A stretch of 64,000 nucleotides of DNA from JAKVCB01 sp963578605 (GTDB lineage Bacteria; Planctomycetota; Planctomycetia; Pirellulales; Lacipirellulaceae): NCBI GenBank assembly GCA_963578605.1, contig CAUZEA010000001.1, positions 91,617-155,616 on the forward strand, read 5' to 3'. Shown piece after piece: positions 36,017 through 44,579 of the stretch. The notes under the pieces were generated by a model, which did no database searches, was not told the origin of the DNA, and saw nothing but the letters and a program-made list of their open reading frames with translations. A program made the position numbers and the translations under genes. Each line of letters begins with the position of its first letter. Position 1 is the stretch's first letter.

Positions 36017-37327
36017 TCACCGATCGTGTTGGATCGTCACGCGGAGTGTGCCGTCATTGTCGCCAAGGCGGCCTGGTGAATCATTCACACTTAGATAAAG
36101 CGTACCGTCATGCTGGGGGCGGACGGTTGTATCCAAACCGAGCACCCATGGTTCGAGAAAATGGGCAGCACGTGATGGTTTCCCGCCACCAGGGTCGATC
36201 GCGCCCAGCAACACCCCGAGCGGATTTCCGCGATGATACTCCAGCGACACTCCGCCAGGCTCACACCACCAGGGTCCCGCCTCGTCCGCGGAAATCTGGT
36301 ACCGCCCGCTGGCCAGGATCCGGTAGGTTTCTCCCGATTTCAGCAGCAGTTGTGAGGACTGCCAACCCCGATCGACACGCAGGTCAACCGTCTCACTGCC
36401 AGCGATCGGCTTTCCGGGCTGAAAATCGATCGCCGTTCGCTGAATGTCGTGCCCGTGGTCAAGCGTGGCCACGAAGTTTTGCCACTCGATCGAAAGCTCA
36501 TCCCAATCGTCAGCGAAGAGATTGCGAACCCGCGTGTTGAAAGCAGGATCTCGCACGTGGGCGAGTAAAGAGCGAAACCGCTCACGATAACGCGGATGAT
36601 CGTCCAACAAGCGTGCGGCAGCCCAACACCATGCGTAAGCTTTGTTATCGAGAAATTTCCGGTTGTCGGTGGCCAGAACCGCAGGCAGCGTCATCGCCTG
36701 GTGGTCTGCAAAGGCATCTTGAACCAGCTTGATGCGGCCAAGCATGGGCACCTCGCTGCGCGAAGTTGGCAGGTGGCGAAGCACAAGTCTGCCACTTGCC
36801 CGATCCAACCGATGGGTTGCCAACAGCTCGGCCATGCCTTCCATGAACCAGCCAGGGCCACAACGCCCCAGCTGCGTTGCCATGAAAGCATGGGTCCCTT
36901 CGTGCAACAGCAAGTGGCGACGGTAGTACGGGGTCGGTTGCTCAACCAACCAGAGTTCATGACCCCGCGTAAATCCGTGGCGAAAACCGTCGTTCCCGGG
37001 CGGCATGAGACCAACCGCATCAAACCTGGCACGATCTTGAATCAAATACGCCCGCATCCGCCAATCGCTGGTTCTAGATCGGTCAACCCCGAGGGCATCG
37101 GCCCACTGGGGAACTGCTTGATCAAAAATGGCCGGGAGTTGATCCACCTCGGCATCGGCAGGGAGATCGGTGTAGAGCGTGAGATGCTGACTTTCGAGCT
37201 TGCGGATCCCGGCGGCACCGATGCGGGTTTCATCCACTCCAGGGACCTGGGCCAACAGCTGGGACGCGAGCAGAACCACGGTCCACAGGCTGACCCGGCA
37301 AGTTGAGAAAGTGCATTGAAAAGTCAT
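36017..37327 (-). CDS. Secreted gluzincin-type metallopeptidase homologue
   Basis: A 436-residue exported protein (signal VSLWTVVLLASQLLAQ). The motif LLLHEGTHAFMA carries HExxH and GPGWFMEGMAELLA supplies the third ligand, as in the DUF1570/peptidase MA-like group. The C-terminal 130 residues (LLLKSGETYRILASGRYQI, then LGAIDPGGG) form a separate beta domain resembling LecA/PA-IL-like sugar-binding folds, which is tentative. It shares the catalytic layout of the protein at 18248-19690 but not its N-terminal region. Confidence 0.75.
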   Translation of the reverse strand: MTFQCTFSTCRVSLWTVVLLASQLLAQVPGVDETRIGAAGIRKLESQHLTLYTDLPADAEVDQLPAIFDQAVPQWADALGVDRSRTSDWRMRAYLIQDRARFDAVGLMPPGNDGFRHGFTRGHELWLVEQPTPYYRRHLLLHEGTHAFMATQLGRCGPGWFMEGMAELLATHRLDRASGRLVLRHLPTSRSEVPMLGRIKLVQDAFADHQAMTLPAVLATDNRKFLDNKAYAWCWAAARLLDDHPRYRERFRSLLAHVRDPAFNTRVRNLFADDWDELSIEWQNFVATLDHGHDIQRTAIDFQPGKPIAGSETVDLRVDRGWQSSQLLLKSGETYRILASGRYQISADEAGPWWCEPGGVSLEYHRGNPLGVLLGAIDPGGGKPSRAAHFLEPWVLGLDTTVRPQHDGTLYLSVNDSPGRLGDNDGTLRVTIQHDR

Positions 37328-37375
37328 TTGATTGCCCGCGGTCAGGATTTGGCTGCCACTCGGGAAGTGGCTGTC

Positions 37376-40300
37376 CTACGGACCGAACAGTTTCTGAAGC
37401 GCTTTGTTAAGCTCTCCGCCAAGTTCCTCGCCGAGCGCGCCGCCAGCCACTCCGCGGAGAAGCTGCGTGGAAAGCGCCATCACTGCGCTGGCATCGACAG
37501 CAGGACGTGAAAGCGTGCCGCGCACAGGGATCTTCACCACCTGACCGAGCAACCCGGCGAGCCACGGCACATCGGCCACCCAATTGTCGGGGATCGGAAT
37601 CATAACTGTTAGATCAAGTGTTTGGTTCAAACCAACCGAGCCCTGTGAGCGCACAATCACGTCACCGACGTGGAACTCCAAACCTTCATGATACACACGT
37701 CCGCCGACAAGGCGGAATGGAACGGCGCAATCGCGGATTTCCAGCAGCTTCCTGGGAGGTCGATTCACCAAAGCCTGCGGATTTCGGTTCTTGAGCAGAT
37801 CCTCGACAGTCTGAGCCAGGCCGACCCATTGTTCGGTCGACGACCCGGGCAAAACATCGATCGTATGAATCTCTAACGTACCCGCCACATCCGCTTGCTG
37901 GCCATCCACAAGTGGTAGACGAGCTGCCGCCAAATCCATCGAAAAAAGACCTTCGCTCTGGGTTGCATCCGCCAACACGGGTGCGATGTATTTGAGCATG
38001 ACATCGCTCACTTCGGGTGAGACGTTGACGTTGGTGAACAACTTCCCGGGAGGCAAGGTCAGCTCACCAGGGGCGGGAGCGATTTTTAGCACCGGCGCCG
38101 TTGAAAAGCGTCCCTGTGCCACGGCAAAATCGAGCGGGGCAAATCGAATGCTGCCGCTGGCAAGTTCGCCTTGTACAACCCCGGGACCCAGTGTCAGACC
38201 AAACACCCGGGCACCCTGCCATGGCGCGGCAAACTTTGCGCGTAAGGCCTGGGCCCAGTGATCAGCGGACGTTGAGACAAGTCGTGCCGGAACTGCCGGA
38301 TTCGAATTCACGCCAAGCAAAGGGCCAACCACATCGAATGTGGCCTGCTCGCGACCCTGGAACTCGACCGTGGTACCTACGTATGGCTTGATGAGCGCCG
38401 TAATCCGGGCCAGATCATAGTCCAGCGTGCCGCGAAGGTTGACATCACCGGTTGTTTGCAAACGAGCCACCGTCCCGCTGGTCGTCATCGTGAGGGTTTG
38501 CGAACTGATTTGCAGAGCATCGAGCGAAAGAAGTTCCACTTGTTTTTGGTACGTTGTCTGCCCAGTGACTGTAAGAACGGGTTCCTGCCAAATGGTTTCG
38601 TAGCCACCTCCCTGGGGTTGAAGCTGAGCTAGCGTTAAGTTGTCTCCCTGGAGATTGAGCTCGGCACGGACCTGCTTCTGGCTTCCCTCAAACCGCAGGT
38701 TGCCCGTCACCATGCCACTGGTTTTCCAGGCGGGACGCTGGCCTGGGATACTCCGCAGCGAGCCAAGTCTGGCCACATCGGCCCGCACTGTCAGCGTTCC
38801 CAAGGCCACGGGCAACCCCTCGTCGGGGAACACCACCTGCACGTCTCGGCCCGCAACCTCGGCAGTGCTACAAACGAATTGCAGCTCTCGGGAAACGAGT
38901 TGGCGCTGCCTGCCGTCCCAACGCAAATCGCCAGTCAGTGTGACGCGTGGCTCATCGATTTGCCAGCCTGACCCCACCCCGTGGAGATTGGTCACTACGA
39001 GTTTGCAACTCGAAACATCGAGCTGATCTGCCGCCAGGCGAAGCTCTGTGTTCAAATCGAGTTCACCATCCACTTGCCACGCAGTCGTGTTGACGATTGG
39101 GTGGGCCCGCGCGAGCCACCGTCCGACGTGTCCCTGGGCACGAATGGCTAAAGACCAGAGCGGAGACTCTTTCTTGAAGTCGATCACACCCTGTATCGTG
39201 GCGTCGAGCATGTCGTCTTCGGCACGCAGCTGCAACTCACCCGCATCCAATCGGACAAGCCGCCCTGTTTGATCGAGTGCTCCCTGGACCGTGGTGGTGA
39301 TCTGCAGTTGCGGTTCCTCCCAAACCGTGGTGCCACCCGATTGAAGGGAAAAATGATCGAGGCGAAACGAACTGTCAGCCGCAAATTTCCCATCCGCAGT
39401 TTTCTGCCACACCAACTGCGCGGTGCCGGTACCGGCAGGTTGCCACGCGCCCAAATCAATAAACTGACCAAGCTGCCGGGCCAGCCGGCTGAGATCAAAC
39501 TGAGCCTCTGCGCGAAGATTCTGCGCATCGCCCTGGGCGGTAATTCGGCAAAAGTCCGCCACGCATTCAAGCCGGTCGATGCGGAACTGGTGACCACCGA
39601 GCATGGTCTCGAAATCGATACGAATTGGCTGTTCCCACCGCAAGACTTGTCCGTGGCTCGTCGCTACGAGTTGGGCGGCGTCCAAGGAGCCCGAAAGCTG
39701 GTGCCCCCCCTCCAGCGGTTGGTTGCGAATCGCGAGGTTCAACGCTCCGGAAGTGATGGTTGTCCCTGGACGAATGTGGAGGGTGTTGGGAAGCATCTCG
39801 GCAAGCCTGGCCAGATCAAGATTGCCCTGCAAGGTAAAGTCTTGCGGAGCGATCACGTCGCGCGATGTTCCACCGGTCAGGGAGGCCCATTCGATGGTCC
39901 CTTGAGCGGTCAGAGTGCCAATTTCCGAGCGACAGGCAAGTTCGTTGATCAAAACCTCGCCGCCCTGCGTGTAGATATTCCAGGGGGCATCGACACGCCG
40001 CAAACGAAAACGGTCGGCGGCGAGGCTTCCGGCGGTAAAATCAAGCTCCTCGATCGTGAGATTGCCGCTCGAGGCAAACCGGTCCGGCAATATCCCGATC
40101 CCCGCCTTGAAAGCATGTCCAGCTGGCAAATCATGTCCAGCTGGCCAAGTGGCGAATCCTTCCACGGTAAGCCAGCCGAGCAACTGTGGCCGATCCGTCA
40201 CATTTTGCAGCCAAGGGGTCAGCGGGCCCATCGGCACGCGATTACAACGGCAATCAAACCGGTTGCGCCCTTCGGGTGTCTGCCCCAGTCTAACGGCAAA

Positions 40301-40984
40301 GCAGCCTTCAGCGACGTTGCCTGCGGAATCGACCGGTGGCGTGGGGTTGACAGGGTCTTCTCCCGGAACAACCCGCCCGGCGGCTGTGAGGGCCATCAAT
40401 CCCTGGTCAGATTGACCCGACCTGAATTCGGCATTGGTGTTTTCGATGCGCCAAGTTTGACCGGTCGCCGCATCCTGGACGACGACCGCTGCGTTGGTAA
40501 CGCGGACCACCGCTTGAATCTCCGACGGCAACTCGAGGAAGGAGGACTGTTGCTCTGCGATCGGCTCATTGTGCGACTTCCGCAGGGCCTGGAGAACGTC
40601 TTGCCAGTTGCTTCCATCGGGGCGAACGCGAAGGTAGACCACGGGTGATTCGACGGAAACTGTCCCCAAGCTTCGCGGGTTTCCCAACAACGCCAGTGGT
40701 GAGCGATCGATCTTCACCACGCTGGCGGTGAACAACGGTTGACCGGCCGAATCGTTTAGCTGTAGGTCGTAGATGGCCGAGGGCGCAAACCAACTGATCG
40801 AAGCCCCGCCGCTTGTGAGGCGAAGTCCGTCGTGGGGAACCCATAGCTGTAAACATTGATTCCGCAAACTGGACTTGGCAATCAGCACCGGTAAAAGTGC
40901 GACGACGATCGCCAGCAACAGCAATACCGACAACACTCGGGGAAGGACTCTCCCAAGCCGATTCGTGGTGGCAAGTTTCGACAT
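37376..40984 (-). CDS. Very long AsmA-like envelope protein
   Basis: A 1202-residue product from the ATG at 40984. One membrane helix near the N-terminus (VLPRVLSVLLLLAIVVALLPVL) is followed by more than 1100 residues of repeating amphipathic beta strands (patterns such as LTGDLRWDGRQRQLVSRELQF and FALNL-like segments). It ends in an AsmA-type region (VGLNQTLDLTVMIPIPDNWV) and a helical tail. AsmA-like and TamB-like proteins form hydrophobic grooves bridging inner and outer membranes and move lipids. It lies after the M50/HlyD operon across a short gap with a palindrome. The start has only a weak ribosome-binding site. Confidence 0.8.
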   Translation of the reverse strand: MSKLATTNRLGRVLPRVLSVLLLLAIVVALLPVLIAKSSLRNQCLQLWVPHDGLRLTSGGASISWFAPSAIYDLQLNDSAGQPLFTASVVKIDRSPLALLGNPRSLGTVSVESPVVYLRVRPDGSNWQDVLQALRKSHNEPIAEQQSSFLELPSEIQAVVRVTNAAVVVQDAATGQTWRIENTNAEFRSGQSDQGLMALTAAGRVVPGEDPVNPTPPVDSAGNVAEGCFAVRLGQTPEGRNRFDCRCNRVPMGPLTPWLQNVTDRPQLLGWLTVEGFATWPAGHDLPAGHAFKAGIGILPDRFASSGNLTIEELDFTAGSLAADRFRLRRVDAPWNIYTQGGEVLINELACRSEIGTLTAQGTIEWASLTGGTSRDVIAPQDFTLQGNLDLARLAEMLPNTLHIRPGTTITSGALNLAIRNQPLEGGHQLSGSLDAAQLVATSHGQVLRWEQPIRIDFETMLGGHQFRIDRLECVADFCRITAQGDAQNLRAEAQFDLSRLARQLGQFIDLGAWQPAGTGTAQLVWQKTADGKFAADSSFRLDHFSLQSGGTTVWEEPQLQITTTVQGALDQTGRLVRLDAGELQLRAEDDMLDATIQGVIDFKKESPLWSLAIRAQGHVGRWLARAHPIVNTTAWQVDGELDLNTELRLAADQLDVSSCKLVVTNLHGVGSGWQIDEPRVTLTGDLRWDGRQRQLVSRELQFVCSTAEVAGRDVQVVFPDEGLPVALGTLTVRADVARLGSLRSIPGQRPAWKTSGMVTGNLRFEGSQKQVRAELNLQGDNLTLAQLQPQGGGYETIWQEPVLTVTGQTTYQKQVELLSLDALQISSQTLTMTTSGTVARLQTTGDVNLRGTLDYDLARITALIKPYVGTTVEFQGREQATFDVVGPLLGVNSNPAVPARLVSTSADHWAQALRAKFAAPWQGARVFGLTLGPGVVQGELASGSIRFAPLDFAVAQGRFSTAPVLKIAPAPGELTLPPGKLFTNVNVSPEVSDVMLKYIAPVLADATQSEGLFSMDLAAARLPLVDGQQADVAGTLEIHTIDVLPGSSTEQWVGLAQTVEDLLKNRNPQALVNRPPRKLLEIRDCAVPFRLVGGRVYHEGLEFHVGDVIVRSQGSVGLNQTLDLTVMIPIPDNWVADVPWLAGLLGQVVKIPVRGTLSRPAVDASAVMALSTQLLRGVAGGALGEELGGELNKALQKLFGP

Positions 40985-41129
40985 CAAGAAGATCCGTGGA
41001 GGTTTGTAGTGGTTACCGTGCGACCACCGGGAAATGCTCCCGGGGCAGCGGCTTGCAAGGACCGGCATTCTAGAAATTCAGGCCGTTTCAGGCCAGCAAG
41101 ACTGGCCCCGCAAAGCCGGAAAAATTGCG

Positions 41130-41143
41130 GCATGCTAGCATGC
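41130..41143. repeat. Perfect 14-bp palindrome
   Basis: GCATGCTAGCATGC lies between the AsmA-like gene start and the stop of the M50-HlyD gene. Position upstream of a leftward gene fits an operator, but no other evidence supports it. Confidence 0.35.
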
Positions 41144-41151
41144 AACCGGTT

Positions 41152-43392
41152 CTACAACTCGAAGTTAAACGTCCGAGTCAGGTAGCGCCAGAGACGCTGA
41201 CCCAGCGTACGGGGTGCCGTCTTAATCCTCCCCTGGCCAACGAGCCCGACTCGGAGGATGTCATCGATGTCATCGTCTGGCAGGGGCGCAACCGCCTCGT
41301 AATAGGGCTTGAGGGGGCGATCGGTCCCGGTCTGATCCATCTGGCTGGGAATATTGCCGCCATGAAGCCCGGAGAGACGTCGGGGGGTTTCCTTGAGATT
41401 CTCCGCCGACTTCTGCTCGATCTGGCTGGTGTAGATGTGGTCCGCAGACTGATCGAGCATGATGTCAACTTCTTGCCCCTTTTCGACCAGGGCAATGTCG
41501 TTCTGATCAATCACCATGCGTGCTTCGAGACGGTGGGGGTCCCCAATCAGGCAGAGCTTGGTACTGGGTAACAATACGGCTCCGAGGTTTTCCGGATCCA
41601 AGGGCGATCCGGACCAGCTGGGCAAGCGACGGTCGTCATCAGGGGGTTCTGGCAGCCGCGGTGGAGCCATGACCACACCCGCTTCAGGCGCAAAGATGCG
41701 GAGCCGCTCTGCATCGAGTCTCAATTGCTCGAGGTTAGTTTCAACCGATTGCAACGCCTTGTTTGTTTGGGCAAATTCACCCGCGGAACGTCGCGAGTCT
41801 CCTCCGATCTTACGGAGGCTGGCAAGTCGTGTTTGATACCAGCGTCGCTCTCCTTCTTTTTCGGCAATTCCGAGCTCGTTGTCGATGTTCGAGAGCCAGG
41901 CCAGCAACTGCCCTTTTTCGACGACTTCACCAGGCTTTACGCGCACGTCTTCCAACACCCCGGGAACTTCAACATAAACAATAGCAGGATCACGGGGATG
42001 AATTTCCAGGCTGCAAAACACTCGGGCGGGGAGTGGAATGAACATCACTCCACTAATAACCACCGCGATTACCACGATCGTCGTCACCATGGGGGCACGT
42101 TTCACTTTTCCTAATCTCCCTGGTACTTTGAGAAACTTGTAAAGCTTCCAGAACGGCTGCACGATCAGACCGTAGAGTGCTGCAACGGCAATCAGCTGGC
42201 CGATGATTTTCAAACCGTAAGGCTCAAAAACCCTGTTCAGGAAAAACAAAATCGAGAGGACAATGACCCAGCGATAAATGGATGCCGCCACGGTGTAGAG
42301 GGCAAAGAGACCCTGCTTGCGTTTGGGCAGGAAGGGATCTTCCGGCTCTTCCAGGCCCAAACACCAGGAGCCGAGTTTACGGCTTAAGATCGCATTGGCT
42401 TTTTGGCGGAGATTGGGAATTTCGAGAATGTCGCTGAGGATGTAGTAACCGTCGTATCTGAGGAGTGGATTGGCATTGAACAGAATCGTACTCACCGAGC
42501 AGATGAACATCACGTTGAGCGCAAAATAATGCAGTGCACCTGGATTGGTAAACCACCAGATAAATGTACCAATCGAGGCGAGCACCAATTCGATGAATAT
42601 TCCTGCCGCGCCAATAAATGCGCGATGCCAACGGTTTGGCAGCATCCACGAATCGGAAACGTTGCAATAAAGGCACGGCGTCAGCACGAGAAACATCACA
42701 CCTATTTCATGACACTCACCGCCGAAATGTTTGCAGGAGAGCCCGTGACCAAACTCATGCACAATCTTGGTCACTGCCAGGGTCAACCCCAGCCAGAGCC
42801 AATTCTGGGCAGCGAAGAAGGATTGAAACGACGGCAATCGTGACTGGAACGTCTGAAATTGCACCAGCACAAGCGTCAACGCGCTCAACACCAACAGGCA
42901 ACTAAAGAAGAAAGTAGACTTGCCAAAACACCAGCGAAAATAGGGATAAATGATGTTCAGAATCGGATCGGGGTCAAACCCCTTGAAACGAAACGCCAGG
43001 ATGTTGGTCATATTAGCCAACCGCTGCTTCCCGGTACGTTCCTTGCCCCGCTTGCTGAGTTGGACACCTTGACCAGCCACCCCGGTGATCACCAACCCGC
43101 TACGGTGCAGCATGCCAATGAACTGTTGTAATTCGTCCGGTTGAATCGTCTGGGGGGGAAAGTCGTTGGCAAATTGCTCAGCAATTTCCTCCAGGCTTGA
43201 TTGACCATCGAGCATTTGCAGGATGGAAAATTCTTCTTCTTCAAACCGAAAATACTGCAATCCGATCGGCTCTTTCACGACCCAGTAGGCACGGCCCTGA
43301 TACCGGTGCTTTCTTGCGACCAAGTCAGGCCGTACGCGGATCGACAGCTTGCGGCTGGAACTCGGAACCAAACTTTCGGCCAGGGTTGCCAT
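41152..43392 (-). CDS. PqqD-like / M50 site-2 protease / HlyD fusion
   Basis: A 746-residue membrane protein from the ATG at 43392; an ATG at 43461 is also plausible. Residues 15-110 resemble a PqqD/RRE peptide-binding domain (YWVVKEPIGLQYFRFEEEEF, LDGQSSLEEIAEQF). About six membrane helices follow, with the zinc motif TKIVHEFGHGLSC (H212, E213, H216) and the second M50 motif NPLLRYDGYY. The last 230 residues are a HlyD-like membrane fusion domain with a coiled coil and LAWLSN/VYVEVPGVLEDVRVKPGEVV lipoyl segments. Such fusions occur near RiPP export in other phyla, but no radical SAM or precursor gene is visible. Third gene of an operon with two more HlyD proteins. Confidence 0.87.
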   Translation of the reverse strand: MATLAESLVPSSSRKLSIRVRPDLVARKHRYQGRAYWVVKEPIGLQYFRFEEEEFSILQMLDGQSSLEEIAEQFANDFPPQTIQPDELQQFIGMLHRSGLVITGVAGQGVQLSKRGKERTGKQRLANMTNILAFRFKGFDPDPILNIIYPYFRWCFGKSTFFFSCLLVLSALTLVLVQFQTFQSRLPSFQSFFAAQNWLWLGLTLAVTKIVHEFGHGLSCKHFGGECHEIGVMFLVLTPCLYCNVSDSWMLPNRWHRAFIGAAGIFIELVLASIGTFIWWFTNPGALHYFALNVMFICSVSTILFNANPLLRYDGYYILSDILEIPNLRQKANAILSRKLGSWCLGLEEPEDPFLPKRKQGLFALYTVAASIYRWVIVLSILFFLNRVFEPYGLKIIGQLIAVAALYGLIVQPFWKLYKFLKVPGRLGKVKRAPMVTTIVVIAVVISGVMFIPLPARVFCSLEIHPRDPAIVYVEVPGVLEDVRVKPGEVVEKGQLLAWLSNIDNELGIAEKEGERRWYQTRLASLRKIGGDSRRSAGEFAQTNKALQSVETNLEQLRLDAERLRIFAPEAGVVMAPPRLPEPPDDDRRLPSWSGSPLDPENLGAVLLPSTKLCLIGDPHRLEARMVIDQNDIALVEKGQEVDIMLDQSADHIYTSQIEQKSAENLKETPRRLSGLHGGNIPSQMDQTGTDRPLKPYYEAVAPLPDDDIDDILRVGLVGQGRIKTAPRTLGQRLWRYLTRTFNFEL

Positions 43393-43541
43393 AGAAGCTT
43401 TCGAAGACTGCGAAGTTCCGAGGTACCACCTGTCGACCCGATCGGCAGGCTTCACGAGCATGGAAAATTTCCCGGCCAATCGCCAACTGCACACGAAAAC
43501 TTGTCGCTGGAGCCGGCGCTACGGACGACTGGTCGGAAACA

Positions 43542-44579
43542 CTATTTGACCCGGTCGCTGAGCAGAACTTTCTCTGCCGTACCGAGATGGATGGTCATGG
43601 TGGCCTGTACCCCAGGATGGATTTGCCAGTTACCGTCGACTAGTTCGTTGGTGACCTCAGCCCGAACTTTCCAGCAGTAGTCCTCACCACCGCGCCAGAC
43701 AGCCACCGGATTGACCCAGACGATTTTTCCCTTGGCTTTTGCGGATCTGCCTCCACCAGCTGCCACGTCCACCGTCACCCCACAGCCAAGGATCTGGCTG
43801 GGCTCGAATTTTTTGACGCCGATCTCACCCTCAACATAGAGGGTATCGAGTTGCACCAGTCTCAAGATGGGGTCACCCGGGTTCACCCATTCCCCCTGTT
43901 GACGGAATATCTTGACGATCTCGCCTTTGCAGGGAGCAAGGATGGTCCGACGCTCAATCGCCATTTCCGCCGCTTCGAATTCGGTTCTTTTGGTCCAGTA
44001 ATCGTATTTAGCCAGTTCGCGGTCGTTGCCGGCTTTTTCGATCGCCAGACCTGCCCGTTCGGCATCGAGCCTCAGACGCTCAAGTTCCACAAAGGGCACT
44101 GCCCCTTTGCGTTTGCGATCCAAATCCTGGTTGAGCTCATATTCTTTTTCGGCAACTTTGTGGGCTTTGGTGGCGTATCGGACGTCGATGTCGTCTTCGG
44201 CCTGTTTTTTCGCTTGCGCCATACCGTATTTGGCAGCGGTCTTTTGCATTTGAGCTTGCTGATCATCGACGCGGCCCAGTTCGGCGTTCTCTTCGACTCG
44301 ACTACCTTCCTCAACGTCAAGCTTGATCAGCAAGCCTGGCTCAGAAGCCGAGACGCGGAGGTCTTTGGCAGGTTCGACGATGCACTCGGTAACCACCGGG
44401 TCTGCTGAACTGGACGGCTCTGTCGGCGCGGCCTCTTGGGCTCTCACCACGAGGTGGGTGGCGAGGATCAGACCAAACACAACCGGGAAATTCGATGTTT
44501 TCATATTCTTGATTCCGAGGATACATGCCCTGCGAAGGGTACTAGCCAGCGGTTTTGCCGCAATCAACTTCTTTTTCAT
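43542..44579 (-). CDS. HlyD-like periplasmic membrane fusion protein
   Basis: A 345-residue adaptor. The start at 44579 overlaps the stop of the preceding gene as ATGA, which suggests coupling. An ATG at 44504 gives a tidier signal peptide (MKTSNFPVVFGLILATHLVVRAQ) and could be the true start. The core has paired lipoyl halves (LRVSASEPGLLIKLDVEEGS; ILAPCKGEIVKIFRQQGEWV) flanking a long coiled-coil hairpin (residues 110-215, rich in Lys, Glu and Ala), then a beta-barrel. Such adaptors bridge an inner-membrane pump and an outer-membrane channel. Neither is encoded next to it. Confidence 0.87.
   Translation of the reverse strand: MKKKLIAAKPLASTLRRACILGIKNMKTSNFPVVFGLILATHLVVRAQEAAPTEPSSSADPVVTECIVEPAKDLRVSASEPGLLIKLDVEEGSRVEENAELGRVDDQQAQMQKTAAKYGMAQAKKQAEDDIDVRYATKAHKVAEKEYELNQDLDRKRKGAVPFVELERLRLDAERAGLAIEKAGNDRELAKYDYWTKRTEFEAAEMAIERRTILAPCKGEIVKIFRQQGEWVNPGDPILRLVQLDTLYVEGEIGVKKFEPSQILGCGVTVDVAAGGGRSAKAKGKIVWVNPVAVWRGGEDYCWKVRAEVTNELVDGNWQIHPGVQATMTIHLGTAEKVLLSDRVK

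Noticed and set aside
40128..40160. Short repeat CATGTCCAGCTGGC in the AsmA-like gene counted as a non-coding duplication
   Set aside because: It lies inside coding sequence and encodes a repeated peptide pattern, so it was left out of the gap-duplication list.
39269..40648. 459-codon rightward reading frame opposite the AsmA-like gene
   Set aside because: It is a mirror of the AsmA-like coding strand, with low-complexity basic sequence and no recognisable domain.
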